This document shows, piece by piece, positions 13,001-25,016 of a DNA stretch of 64,000 nt. The DNA comes from Homarus americanus. Lineage: Eukaryota > Arthropoda > Malacostraca > Decapoda > Nephropidae. The stretch spans positions 651,748 to 715,747 of the forward strand of contig NW_024738608.1 of NCBI RefSeq assembly GCF_018991925.1, given 5' to 3'. A model generated the notes under the pieces. That model saw nothing but the letters and a program-made list of their open reading frames with translations. It was not told where the DNA came from and searched no databases. A program made the position numbers and the translations under genes. Each line of letters opens with the position of its first letter. The stretch's first letter is position 1.

Positions 13001-13021
13001 GTGTGTGTGTGTGTGTGTGTT
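13001..13021. repeat. (GT)n microsatellite
   Basis: Ten GT units, uninterrupted. Confidence 0.9.
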
Positions 13022-15288
13022 ACACCTCAGAATGATAAAATCAAATGAAGTCAGAAGGAAAATGAAGCTTACTAATTTATACATAAACCTGACCAACAGC
13101 ACAACAACAACAGAAACACCCGTGTCTTCCGTAATCTCTTCTTTACGTGGCGAAGGTGAGATGAATATACTGGTCCAAGCAAAATAAATCACTGTCCAAT
13201 TTGCATTATGTTCACACCTTCTTAATCAATTTATTCTCTCACCCTTTCACCTTCCTGGTAATTCTAACACATTTTCTGTCTGATTTATGATTCTTACAAC
13301 CATTAGTCTTGTGGTCAAAGAAAAGGTAAACAAAAATAGATATTCTTTTGATTAATTTGTCTTAACACGGCAAGATTTCCTCAGGTATACTTCCTTCAAA
13401 ATCTAACTTACTTCACGGGGTAATTGCTACACCAGACACCTCACAAGTACACAGTATGGATTGCTTGCTTTCCCGCAGTACAAAAGTCCTTAATAAACTT
13501 AAATATGATTCTTCACTATCCTAGTCTCAGGAATACTCGCTTATTCATTACACTCGTGGAGGAACATCCTAATGAGTCATTTTCCTCATATTAAATCACA
13601 AAACATCGGCAGGAGTGTTTGAAATTAATTATAATCCAGACAGGTGAGTACAGGTGAACTTACCTCGTCATAAACAGGTGTACCTCCTAAACACGTGTAT
13701 AATTTGGTTATGAACTTCAAGCTCTTTGTTTCTCCTGTATACGTCATGTTAATGTATTATACAAACTTGGAATAATGACGATAAACACATTAGTTTATCT
13801 CCACTGTGAGTAGCAGTCGTTTACCACCTTACCTGCTAATTAATGCTGCTAAGGGAAATTGTGTAGTTAAAAAATATCAGATGACTTTATTACAACATGC
13901 ATCTTACCAGTGTGTTCTGTAAAGTGTGTTAGAGGTCTGGCCAGGCCTCGCCATAGCTTGTGCGTTTTGGTGTGTCTTTAAAGAGTCTAGTGACAGAACT
14001 CAACACTCAGGGATATACCAGTTCCCTCGACGGGGGAAGTAAACACAGCAAGTAAGATGTCAGTTAATTTTCAGTCTCGTGTAACTACGAAATTATCACC
14101 TCACGTCAATTTATTTATTTTATTAGTTATCCATTTATGTATTACTTTACCTATTTATTATCTACTCTCTCTATTTTCCACTCCGTTACTGGGTTTAGTA
14201 ACAATAAGGTTGAATTTGAAAGCAAGTTTATTGAAATACAGGAACATAGTAAAGTGCGGTGCTTTTCTCAGTGTTCGGTTATTGGCCGATCTCTTTTAAC
14301 CATGTCAGCGAAATGAGACGGGCCAGAACCGGACTATTGAAAAACTGGTGAAAATTGGAAATAACCGGATAGAATTTAAGATTGGATCGGTGTTCGGTTA
14401 CATGGTTAGGTTCGTTCAGAGGTTGTAGTACAGAACAGCATGTTACTTGAACTATTCTGACTCAATGTTATGACTTAGTGAAATATTATATAGTGTGGGG
14501 GTTTTCAATTCATTTTTTGTTACAGTGTTGGTGGGATTTTGTCCACTTTCATTTCAGTAGTGGGATTTTGTTCATGTAATCACCCAGGGCTCGACAACAC
14601 GCTTTGTTTACAACAGACAGTCAAACACTTACTTGTCCAGAGATGTAAACACACTTAAGAGAGAAGGAAAAACTGAGAAATAAGTAGTTTAAGAAGCAAA
14701 TGTAATCATGACCTAAACAATAATTGGTACAAGTAAACAAATAAATTGACAATGATAATTAACAGGAAAAAAGCAACACCAATAGACGGGAAAAACAACT
14801 TTCCCAGCAACAGCAGATAAACAGAAAAATGACAGCAACGGGATCACCAAAAACAGTAGATAAAACAGAAAATAACAGCAGTGAACCTCATCCTCAGAAA
14901 ACATCAAAAGAGTGACAGCAAAGACAGCGGGGTGACAGCACTAGCACTCCTCACAAGAAAAAAAACCAAAAGTAACAGAGATAGCAACAACAACAACAAT
15001 GGTGGCTGTGAAGGTTCGAAGATCCTGTCAGTAGAGGCGCTGTGTTGTTGTCCGGGTGCCCATTGTTTTGATTCTCTACATTGAAATACATATGGTGAAA
15101 CGCCGCCTCCTCCCCCTAGTCGGCCACCGCCCTCCGTCTCCGCCATAGCCTCTTCGTGCTCCATATACAGTATACTGTACAACTATACAGCTTCCGTGGT
15201 CGACCAAGACGCAACAAATTATTTGGAAAGATTCACATTTGAGATCCAAAATAAGAATTTTCTTCCACACCTTAAATATAGTTTTTAC
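13022..15288. other. Unassigned DNA
   Basis: No supported gene. Open frames around 14,057-14,299 (plus) and 14,904-15,182 (minus) carry no recognisable domain. AACAACAACAATGG near 14,985 is a short simple repeat. Confidence 0.45.
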
Positions 15289-15289
15289 T

Positions 15290-15291
15290 TG

Positions 15292-15332
<41 letters not shown>

Positions 15333-15345
15333 TTTTTTTTTACAT
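15290..15345. repeat. (GT)n microsatellite followed by a T run
   Basis: About twenty GT units with one TTTG interruption, then nine or more T. Confidence 0.93.
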
Positions 15346-15516
15346 TCTTCTAAAGCAGGTATTTTCTCTTTCTGTTCCTATGATGAACTTTATTATTCTA
15401 GAAAGTCTTTGTGAGGATACAAGAGGACAGCTCTTCTCACTTAGGTTTAACAGTAAGAAGGGTTGTAATATTAAGTATGTGTTAATGTTACAATCAGTGT
15501 GTCAACACTTAATAAA

Positions 15517-15518
<2 letters not shown>

Positions 15519-15578
<60 letters not shown>
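15519..15578. repeat. (AT)n microsatellite
   Basis: About 30 uninterrupted AT units. Confidence 0.95.
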
Positions 15579-15580
<2 letters not shown>

Positions 15581-15739
15581 CTCAATGCACGAAATATAAG
15601 TTGTAATACAAAGCTTTTTTATGGAATGAGTTTAAGTTCACTGCCAATAACATCATAGTTCTCTAAAATCACCAACAACATCCCATCGAGCTTAAATCTG
15701 ACACATGAATATTACAATATTTATTTGGTGTGTGTGTGT

Positions 15740-15746
15740 AATAATG

Positions 15747-15778
<32 letters not shown>

Positions 15779-16592
15779 CGGTTTATTAATAGAGTTGCAG
15801 CCGGTGGCTGAAAATTTACAAACTTTCATGTGATTTAGACATAATGATATACGTTCAATACATTTACAGGGCTTTACAGTACATAAATCAGGAGTTGTTT
15901 ATTATTTTAACAATAGATGGGATGGTGCTGTTCTTATATCTATCGGTGCGGGCTCTTATGGGCTGAATTTTGTTGTAGTGGCGGACTGTGCGAGGTGGGT
16001 GGGGGGCTGCCGGTGGCAGGAGGTGGCGATGACGAGGGTGGTGCAGTAGTCCCCTGCCAAACCTTTCCAGTGCTTGGTGGTGGAGGTCACTGAGGGATGG
16101 CATTTCCAGGGTGGAGAGAGCGTTGGTGTAGCCGGAGTATTCTGCGCCGAGCATGATTCTGCAGGCCCTTTTCTGTACCTTCTCTAGCTGACGTTGTTGG
16201 GTGGAGTTGAGAGAAGACGACCAGGCTGCTGATGCATACGTTAGTTTGGGGAGAATAAAGGCGTTGTAGATGGTCCCAAGTGACCTAAGTCTTCGTAGCA
16301 TGTAGAGGCGGTAAGAGGCTGCCTTGACTGTGTTATTTACATGGGCCTTCCCGTCAAGTTTGTTGTCTATAGTTACACCCAGGAGTTTGGCAGACTGCAC
16401 CAGCTGGAGAGGATGGGCACCCACTGTGACTGCTGGGGCTTGCACTGGAGTGGTGGCGGTATTGATGTGCATGACTACGGTTTTGGTGTGGTTGATGGTG
16501 ACCTTGTTCTCCGTAGTCCATGCCTGTAGCCTGTCCAGAGTGCCTTGGAGCGATGAGTAGTCTGGTGCGGTGTTGTCCACTGAAACCCCCAC
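15740..16592 (-). mobile_element. 5'-truncated non-LTR retrotransposon (CR1/L2-like) with (TAA)n tail
   Basis: Read on the minus strand, the fragment starts at about 16,592 beside a GT microsatellite. It encodes the C-terminal half of a reverse transcriptase (stop at 15,888), then about 110 bp of 3' untranslated sequence with a CAGCC...GGCTG stem, and ends in (TAA/ATT)n at 15,740-15,777. A 3' microsatellite in place of poly(A) is typical of the CR1/L2 group (known), and 5' truncation is typical of target-primed insertion. I see no clear target-site duplication. A relative of its 3' end lies at 12,801-12,905. Confidence 0.8.
15888..16592 (-). pseudogene. Non-LTR retrotransposon reverse transcriptase, C-terminal fragment
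   Basis: An open frame of about 234 codons begins just downstream of where the catalytic Y/FxDD motif should be, so the active site is missing. Visible family features are KLLGVTIDNKL (about residue 88), ILPKLTYASAAW (about 113), LEKVQKRACRIMLG (about 136) and a basic tail with RTDRYKNSTIPSIVKIIN near the stop. This is the thumb and C-terminal region typical of CR1/L2/Jockey-type reverse transcriptases. The first codon is GTG, so no true start is present. It has no internal stop, which suggests a fairly young insertion. It cannot be a working enzyme. Confidence 0.85.
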
Positions 16593-17113
<521 letters not shown>

Positions 17114-17272
17114 CATGATCTACCATCCTTATTAAGCCTGCACTGTTGTGTGAAATGGATCATAAGAAACACATAAATGCCCGGAGTAGACTGGGAAGTA
17201 TTAGAGGTGGTGGTGCTAGAGAGGATTAGAAAGCTAGAGTAGAGGACAGGGCTAAAACAGCAAGTAGTAATG

Positions 17273-17274
<2 letters not shown>

Positions 17275-17332
<58 letters not shown>
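17275..17332. repeat. (CA)n microsatellite
   Basis: About 29 uninterrupted CA units. It is 170 bp from the preceding GT tract and in the complementary orientation. Confidence 0.96.
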
Positions 17333-17334
<2 letters not shown>

Positions 17335-18019
17335 AACATGCATACGTAATACAGAGTGAATCCTCAGTTACCACACTGGTTCACAACGCTTCATGTCAAT
17401 TCACTCTGCATACTAACTTGAGTGGTCAGGTTCATGCGTGTTGACAGCATCACATACCAAGTGCCCCAGCTGTACTGTACAGGTTTCTTCATTTTTCTTC
17501 AATTATTTAACCTAACACCTTTAAACCTCACTACATGATCTACATAACCTATCCATTTATTTATCAATCTTTCTCTCGCCCAATCACATAACTTAAATTC
17601 TTACGACGCCAAATCTGTTCTTTCAGTTTCATACCTGCTCACGTGTTGTCATAAATATTTCCTACCAACCTCTCCCCTTGTTAGGTGAGTCATTTGTTTT
17701 ATTATCCTCATAGTCTCTTATTCAATCAATTCTCCTGAGACTTTTCGACGTCACAAAGTCCACACAAATATCAGAGAAAATAAAACCATATCTTAATTTC
17801 CGATCCTCAAGAATAACAACAATAATAGTAATCCAATATGGCGTCTAACTTGCATTCAAAAAGACTTAGATGTAAAAGATACGTTATTTTTTACTGTTAC
17901 GAGAAAAATAAGCTAAGGAGATAAGTTTAGGGCTGTGGTGGCGGGCAGTATTAGGCCTAACTCATCTTGATGGGTTAAAGTAATCCAGTTGGGGGTGACA
18001 GGAGTGTTCACTAAGTCGA
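17333..18019. other. Unassigned DNA
   Basis: No gene or repeat supported. Confidence 0.5.
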
Positions 18020-18797
18020 CAGCTGTGACCAGTCGGTAACTATGGTCAGGCAGGAACTGTTGTCAGCCAGTAACTGTTGTCAGCCAGTAATTGATGTGAG
18101 CCCGTCAGTGTTGTGAGCAAGTAACTGTTGTCAGGCAGTAATTGTTGTCAGCCAGGAACTGTTGTGAGCCAGTAACTGTTGTGAGAAATTAAGTAACTGT
18201 TGTAAGCCCGTAACTGTTGTCAAGCAGTAACTGTTGTCGGCCAGTAACTGTTGTGAGCCAGTAAGTGTTGTCAGGCAGTAATTGTTGTGAGTCAGTAACT
18301 GTTGCGAGCAACTAAGTAACTGTTGTCAGCCCGTAACTGTTGTCAGGCAGTAACTGTTATCAGCCCCTATAACTGTTGTCAGCCAGTAACTGTTATCAGC
18401 AAGTAACTGTTATCACGCAGTAACTGTTGTCAAGCAGTAACTGTTCTCAGTCAGTAACTGTTGTCAGCCAGTCACTGTTGTCAGCAGTAACTGGTATCGA
18501 TATTGCTACTGAAATAGTTTATTTAACCAGAAATTTACAGAGTGAACAATCAGAGCAACAGTGAGAGCCTGAACACTCTTAGTGGCACTTGTTGTCAGGC
18601 AGTAGCTGTTGTCAGGCAGTAGCTGTTGTCAGGCAGTAGCTGTTGTCAGGCAGTAACTGTTGTTGTCAGGTAACTGGTATCGATATTGCTACTGAAATTG
18701 TCAGAGCAGAGCAACAGTAGCTGAACACTCTTAGTCACTTGTTGTCAGTGTTGTCAGGCTGTGTTGTCAGGCAGTAGCTGTTGTCAGGCAGTAGTTG
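18020..18797. repeat. 17-bp minisatellite with an internal longer duplication
   Basis: Degenerate tandem copies of GTCAGCCAGTAACTGTT (17 bp; GTGAG, GGCAG and TAATTG variants). Inside the array a unique segment (18,490-18,590: GGTATCGATATTGCTACTGA ... CTGAACACTCTTAGT) recurs in shortened form at about 18,672-18,745. This indicates unequal exchange or slippage involving a larger block. Confidence 0.85.
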
Positions 18798-18799
18798 AG

Positions 18800-19290
18800 G
18801 AGTTTTAACCGAGGGGGACAGGGAGCGAGGAAGGGAGATACAGAGGAAGGAGAAAAAGAGGGAGGGAGGGAGGGAGAGGGGGAAGGGGGGAGATGGGGAT
18901 TACGGTATTTTTAGGGTGAACGGTGATGGAAACACAGGAAAAAATGTATGAAAAGTGGAAGAGGGAGGGGAAGGAAAAGGAAGAGAGGGGGGACTGACAC
19001 AATATGTAGAGAGGGAGGGGGAGGTAGTGGGCAGGGTAGGTAACGGCGGAGGGAGAAGAGAGATGAGGGAGATAATAGAACGAATAGGAAGTGAGGAAAG
19101 GAGAGTAGAACAGGAATAAGGAAAATGGAAAATACTCAAATAATAATAGAGAAAAAAAGGACGAGGAGAAATAGGAGGGTAAGAAGAGAAGGAAGGTCGC
19201 ACACTGGGAAGGGGACGGGGAGGGAAGGAAGGAGATGGGAGAGAGGGAGGGAGGGAGGGCGGGAGGGAGGGCGGGAAGGAGGGGGGAGGA
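18800..19290 (+). repeat. Polypurine GGGA-rich tract with G-quadruplex motifs
   Basis: The plus strand is almost purely G and A. Runs such as GGGAGGGAGGGAGGGAG at about 18,863 and 19,245-19,280 fit the four-G-run quadruplex pattern. Open frames on either strand here are low-complexity Arg/Gly/Glu or Ser/Pro/Leu artefacts. Confidence 0.85.
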
Positions 19291-19664
19291 AAGGAAGGAA
19301 CGTGAACAATTTTGTGTCAGTCAGGAATGAAGGTGAGAGCGACATACACCACATCCTGTAATTGTATCTCTTATAGGTCGGGTTCTTATAAAGGTCCCGA
19401 GACAGACAGACAGAATACAGACTGACCGAGAGACATACAAGCCAAGACACATTGTATACCTTTTATCTTTTAATTAATTCCATCATTTATTTATCTGTAT
19501 CCCATAATTACCTGTTTCATTTATTTGTGTAATTAGAGGCCTGGTGTCATGCAGACGTTATGCATTACGGAGAAGAAGAAAAATATTGTGTTTAATTTGC
19601 TCATTCACACTTTTTATGGATATCACGGCAAGCATTAATTACACCGACCATCACCATAATTACT
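19291..19664. other. Unassigned DNA
   Basis: No gene. A small GACAGACAGACAG run lies near 19,400. Confidence 0.5.
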
Positions 19665-20482
19665 TCGACCTACACTACTGTATTAGTACACCGACCTACA
19701 CTACTGTATTAGTACACCGACCTACACTACTGTATTAGTACACCGACCTACACTACTGTATTAGTACACCGACCTACACCATAATAACACCTATTACACC
19801 ATAATTACACCGACCTACACCATAATAACACCAACCTACACCACAACACTGACCTAACCATAATCTCTCCTAACCTACACCATAACACCGACCTACACCA
19901 TAATAACACCAACCTACACCACAACACCGACCTACACCATAATCTCTCCTAACCTACACCACAACACCGACCTACACCATAATAACACCAACCTACACCA
20001 CAACACTGACCTAACCATAATCTCTCCTAACCTACACCATAACACCGACCTACACCATAATAACACCAACCTACACCACAACCTACACGACCTACACCAT
20101 AATAACACCAACCTACACCACAACACCGACCTACACCATAACCCAACCTAACCTAACCTAACCTAACCTAACCTAACCTAACCTACACCACAACACCGAC
20201 CTACACCATAATAACACCAACCTACACCACAACACCGACTACCTACATCTCTCCTAACCTACACCACAACCTACACCACAACACCGACCTACACCATAAT
20301 AACACCAACCTACACCACAACACCGACCTACACCATAATCTCTCCTAACCTACACCACAACACCGACCTACACCATAATAACACCAACCTACACCACAAC
20401 ACCGACCTACACCATAATAACACCAACCTACACCACAACACCGACCTACACCATAACCTAACCTAACCTAACCTAACCTAAA
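19665..20482. repeat. Composite minisatellite with CCTAA telomere-type blocks
   Basis: It starts with about four copies of a 26-bp unit (CTACACTACTGTATTAGTAC..., 19,668-19,775). It then becomes an array built from two alternating modules, CCTACACCATAATAACACCA(A) of 21 bp and CCTACACCACAACACCGA of 18 bp, giving a 39-bp higher-order unit. Pure CCTAA tandems occur inside it at 20,142-20,186 and at its right end at 20,456-20,482. Every module begins CCTA, so the array may have grown from a telomere-type seed (inference). Confidence 0.88.
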
Positions 20483-20810
20483 CTAAAATTCCCGTCGACA
20501 TATTACTTCAGTATCGCCTGAGAACAAGAGAATACCTTGAATTATATATAAAATAACATATATCTTTCAGTCTCTTTTTAATGATTCAACCCAATTATAT
20601 ATTATGCTGTATATACATTTGTCATATATACCACACAAGATAATAATATAGGAGGACATTTGAATATATTATAACATTTCTTAGCAGTAGTTAAAGTCAC
20701 CGATTTAATATTACTGACTGTGAACAATTGGTTATTTATTCAACTCATAACGTGGGATGCGAGGAAGGGATTTTGCCAGTGACTGAAAAATTGGTCTGGA
20801 TTTGTTGGGG
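20483..20810. other. Unassigned AT-rich DNA
   Basis: No feature supported. Confidence 0.5.
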
Positions 20811-20970
20811 GTGATTCGAATGATTAGGGTGATTCGAATCATTAACGTGATTCGAATCATTAATGTGATTCGAATCATTAAGGTGATTAGGGTGATTGAA
20901 GATGATTCGAATGATTAGGGTAATTAGGTTGATTCCAAATGATTAGGGAGACTGGGGATGATACAAATGA
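20811..20970. repeat. Tandem array of a short palindrome
   Basis: About 18-bp repeats carry the perfect palindrome TGATTCGAATCA or its core GATTCGAATC (GTGATTCGAATCATTAAC and variants). Three are complete and adjacent at about 20,829-20,880, and the flanking units are degenerate (GATTCGAATGATTAGGG). Each unit is self-complementary and could form a small cruciform. Confidence 0.8.
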
Positions 20971-21059
20971 TTAAGATGAATTGTAAATATTTAATAATAA
21001 AATGTTACCAAATATAAGGATGATATAGGACCTATTTTTTTCAGTTCATCCAATCTTTT

Positions 21060-21190
21060 CTTTTTACACTGGAGTTTTACTTACACTTTTTTTTACAATG
21101 AAGTCCTACCTATTTATATTTTTTTACATTGGAGTCTCAGATATATTTTTACAATGGAGTCTTACCTCGATTTTCTACACTAGAGTCAAT
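21060..21190. repeat. Degenerate ~30-bp repeat (TTTTTACAnTGGAGTC)
   Basis: Five loose copies of TTTTTACACTGGAGTYYYAC-type phrases (for example at 21,062, 21,088, 21,120, 21,146 and 21,172). Divergence suggests an old array. Confidence 0.6.
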
Positions 21191-21683
21191 ACAGTATATA
21201 GTTTTACAGCGACAGCGAGATGGACGGAGGAGAAAGAGTACTATTACACTGGAATCTTCCCACTGAAAAGAGAAAGTTATCTCGTGACACAGATTTAAGA
21301 CAGATTCCGCTGAGATTGGAAATAAAATCTGTGAGTTAATTGGGTAAAAAAAAAAAAAAATAATCCCCACCATCCGAAGTGGACCGCGCCAGATCTCTTC
21401 TTCGGGATTATTATCAGAAAAAGGATTTGTTCCTTGTAATCGCTTGAAGGGATTTTCAGAGCCCTGTCACAAAGGCTGCTGGGTGGGAGATTACTACCAC
21501 CCAGAGAAAATGAAGAGAAAGTCGTGTTTTTTTTTTGTTTTTTTTTCAAGGGATTATTTGATAAGTTAATGTAAGTTAGTTTAGTCTGAGCGAAACATTG
21601 TGATAGAGATGAAATATTTAGGTTTATATTGATTCTCTGAGGATTATTTACTCATATATTAAATTTGGTTAAGGAAAATTAAC

Positions 21684-21736
<53 letters not shown>
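21684..21736. repeat. (ATT)n microsatellite
   Basis: About 17 ATT units. No retrotransposon 3' end is recognisable next to it. Confidence 0.95.
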
Positions 21737-22839
21737 TGTCGTAGTAGTAGAATAGTTGTGCTTTATTTGTATGTTAATTTAATCTGGATCTCTATATATT
21801 GGGATGATGAGTCTACCAGCTACAACATTATAACTTATAAATTACTTATACATTATACATACATTATATGTATTAAATAAACACTTGGGATCATCAGAAG
21901 AATCTCCACCTCAACTTATTTCACCTAAATATTAACCACCCTAACACTGTCTGGTGGGGATGAGGTTAGGTTAGGTTTAAGTGTTTGAAGGTGACTCTTG
22001 TAGCGTCGCCCTCATTAACATTTGTGTAATTGGTAGTTTTATGGTGATTCTTTTTAAATAATGAAATTGATACTTATAAATTGGTTCTCTATAAAGTAAT
22101 TGTAGGTATAATGAGGTTATAAATGAGGTGAACTTGGTAATAAAATATCGTCACTGATGTTTATAATGATCTATCTTCGACCGTGACCCTGAAAACATTT
22201 ACAGTATTTAATGAAAACAAATAAATTACATTTATTTTTTTGTTTAATCTTACTAATTAAAAATACTTAAGGCACAACAGTTTCATATCTCAAAAGTGAC
22301 GTGCAGTATTTTCATCATCATATTGTTCCTCTTTTGTAGCTGAAATTTGAGGTGTTTGTGTTTTTTTGTTCAAAGTCGTAATTTCGTCTTTATGAATACC
22401 ATCTCGTAAAATTGGTGGAGTAAAATAGGCACCAGGGATTCGTCAGCGTGAAATTGGAATGCGAGGCGTAATCCGCTCGACGCTGCTGGTGGTTATCGCC
22501 GCTCTGCAGCCACGATACATGTGTGTGTACATGGATACCCTCGGTACACACGAGCTTCGCACATACATGTCCACACGCATATATAAACAGACGTAGAAGC
22601 ATTTAGATAACCAAACACACACACACACACACACTTGTAAGCTTACTTGCACTTTAAAGATGTATGCATCATACATGCACTGTATATATGTTACAGTATG
22701 TGTAGGCATGTACTGGATATAAAAGTAGGTTTATATGTCAAATTAAATAAATGTATTACCTATCTATATATTTCAAAATACAGTTTATACATCCATTACG
22801 TTTGTCTTCGTCAGTACATAAGCAGATAATGTGGTCGGC
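21737..22839. other. Unassigned DNA with a short (CA)n
   Basis: Nothing recognisable apart from a TTAGG doublet at 21,964-21,978 and a (CA)n of about ten units at 22,615-22,635. Confidence 0.5.
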
Positions 22840-22844
22840 ACTGC

Positions 22845-22978
22845 ACTCGATTGTATGCATGACCTAAACTGTAAAATTAGGCTCCTAGTCGTAGCTGGGT
22901 GGACCGGAGGTGCCCAAAGCGTAAACCAGCGACCCTTAGGAAAGGAAGTGACTGCTGTACCCACTCGGCCACCGCACA
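22845..22978 (-). mobile_element. Probable decayed tRNA-derived SINE, minus strand
   Basis: On the minus strand, starting at about 22,977, GTGCGGTGGCCGAGTGGGTA matches a tRNA A-box region (GTGGCCGAGTGG, as in Ser/Leu tRNAs). About 34 bases downstream, CTGGTTTACGCTT is a poor B box. It is followed by CACCTCCGGTCCACCC, similar to TTCTCCGGTGTCCCCCC in the plus-strand SINE just downstream. I read this as a degraded SINE of a possibly related family in the opposite orientation. Confidence 0.4.
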
Positions 22979-23004
22979 CTGTTCAAAGTATATGTATTTA
23001 CTTC

Positions 23005-23195
23005 ATTACGCACAGTGGAAGCGCTGTTACCTCTCACCATAGTGACTCAGGTTCGACCCCATACAGGTCTGATGTGAGAAAGGTGTCATCCCGTGAGTGC
23101 CTACCTAACATGGCAGGTTTTCTCCGGTGTCCCCCCGTACTCTGGACCCAGGGAGGACAAACTCATCAGGAATAATGGAAGGATTAAACAATCCA
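23005..23195 (+). mobile_element. tRNA-derived SINE, plus strand
   Basis: ACGCACAGTGGAAGCGCTGT (23,008) looks like a tRNA A box. CTCTCACCATAGTGACTCA follows and then the B box GGTTCGACCCC (23,050-23,060), with normal A-B spacing. The body continues with GTTTTCTCCGGTGTCCCCCC and GTACTCTGGACCCAGGGAGG. This tRNA head plus a CTCCGGT...CCCCC body is the layout of tRNA-SINEs. The 3' end is not clearly marked. Confidence 0.6.
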
Positions 23196-23615
23196 CCAAT
23201 TTATAAAGCATCTGTATACCTTTAGGCATATTATAATTAATTAAACATTTATGCACGTATATAATGTAATATGCTATACCCATACGTGATCATTCAAGCA
23301 TATACTGCTACCTGAATACATATACAGTATATATACCCAGAAAAATTCATATAATCGTAACGCCAGCTTGCATATAAATTCAACTAATGCATAAACCTAG
23401 TAATTGTATATATCTATCACAACTGTTTCAATTCAATTCAATTCAAAAACACTCACACCCACACATACACTCACCCCTCCCATACCCCCACACACACACA
23501 CACTCCACCAACCACGCCACCACAAGACCTTAAAACTATCTCAAAATTAACATGTCGATCGCTTCCTCTTGACAACCCTGACTTGTCTTGGCCAGAACCT
23601 TGAAAACGGGTACAA
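23196..23615. other. Unassigned DNA with a CA-rich patch
   Basis: 23,450-23,512 is rich in ACACACAC and CACTCACACCC phrases. Nothing else is recognised. Confidence 0.5.
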
Positions 23616-23990
23616 TCCTTTCTCCATCATTCCTTCCTTTATCTACCCTTGTTCCTACTCCCTTCTTCTTCTATCCTCCTCCCTTAGTCACGCCTTCCTT
23701 TCGCTACCTTTTGTTCTTTCCCTTCTCCTTCCTGCCTTTACCCTCCTTCCCTCCTTCCATTCTTTTTCTTCTTCATTTCTTTTTTTTTACTCTCCATCTT
23801 TCCTCCCGGTCTCTCTACATACCTTCTTCTCTCTTTCTCTATATTCCTATCTCCCTCCCTCTTTTTTTCTCTATCCACCTCCTTCTCTCTCTTTTCTCAA
23901 GCCATCATCTATCCGCTTCCCTTCCTCTTCCCTTCCTTTCTTCCCTCCCTTCTTCCTTCCTTCCTTCCCTCCCTCCCTCCCTTCCTCGCA
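23616..23990 (+). repeat. Polypyrimidine (CCTT/CTTT) tract
   Basis: The plus strand is almost entirely C and T over about 375 bp, ending in tandem CCTTCCTTCC and CCCTCCCTCC units. Both strands carry spurious Ser/Leu/Pro or Gly/Lys/Arg open frames. A second, less pure T/C-rich stretch lies at 24,176-24,445. Confidence 0.85.
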
Positions 23991-24650
23991 AGAGTTAGCG
24001 AGTAAGAAAAACCACTGGCCACGGAAGCGACCGGCGACGACACGAAACGGAACAGGCAATTTACTACCTTAACGACCAGATCCTCCCCGATCATTGGCCA
24101 CCGCTCAACGTCAACAGGGCGGCCACCAGCCAATCAGATACGAGAGCTGGTTGACTCTGACACACCCTTCGCTTCCCTTCCTCCTCCTCCTGGACTCTGT
24201 GAAGGGAACATTCTTGTGTGTGGTGGTCCAGTTTTACGGTGGTCAACTCTTTTAAATATTGTCCTTTTTTCCTTTCTTCCTCTTTCCTCTTGGTTTTCCA
24301 TTATCCCTTTTCTTTCTATACTTTGTCTAGTTCTTTTTCAACCCAAAGCCATTCTATCTTTTTTTCCCCGTATTCCACTTTCTCTTTCACTCCTTTTTCT
24401 TCACGTTTATCGCATTTTTCTTTCGTATTTTAGTTATACCTCCCAAAAAAAATTATTTTTCGAAGCCAAATAATTAAATTATCATTTGAATTCGTTCTCT
24501 TTTTTTGTAATTCTGTAAATTATTTTATGTTTTATATGTTTGTACCTTTGTTTCAGTTGTTCACTTTATTTACGTATGGCCACAAGTTTTTCAAAATGTT
24601 GTTGTACACAGTTTTTTGTCTGATTCATAAGTGGGTGTCGTTTTCTGCGT
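23991..24650. other. Unassigned DNA, partly pyrimidine-rich
   Basis: No recognisable gene. Confidence 0.5.
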
Positions 24651-24651
24651 T

Positions 24652-24654
<3 letters not shown>

Positions 24655-24699
<45 letters not shown>
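24655..24699. repeat. (GT)n microsatellite
   Basis: About 22 uninterrupted GT units. Confidence 0.95.
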
Positions 24700-24700
<1 letters not shown>

Positions 24701-24923
24701 TTGTATATAATCTGGGAAGATATTGGAAGCTTAAAGTATTGTCTAATGATAGACCCTGCTGCCATATGGCACAACAACAATTGTGACCAAGTCCCAGGTT
24801 GATGATCTGACTTTCTGCCTCATTTACACACAATTGCAGGGTCTCAATTGTTTCTCTGACAACACAACATACATACATCGTTTCTCACTATTAATATTTT
24901 TTCTTTTTTTTTAATTATGGTCC

Positions 24924-24924
<1 letters not shown>

Positions 24925-24998
<74 letters not shown>

Positions 24999-25016
24999 CT
25001 AGCGGAATCGCTAGTA
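24925..25016. repeat. (ATT)n microsatellite ending in an 8-bp hairpin
   Basis: About 23 ATT units run to 24,996. They are followed at once by TACTAGCGGAATCGCTAGTA (24,997-25,016), a perfect 8-bp inverted repeat with a 4-base loop. The hairpin lies exactly between the microsatellite and the truncated helicase fragment. Confidence 0.9.

Noticed and set aside
18805..19450. Ser/Pro/Leu-rich and Gly/Arg-rich open frames
   Set aside because: Low-complexity products of the polypurine tract.
23569..24072. 167-codon Ser/Leu/Phe/Pro frame resembling a membrane protein
   Set aside because: It comes from a polypyrimidine tract; hydrophobicity is a by-product of TTC, CTT and TCC codons.
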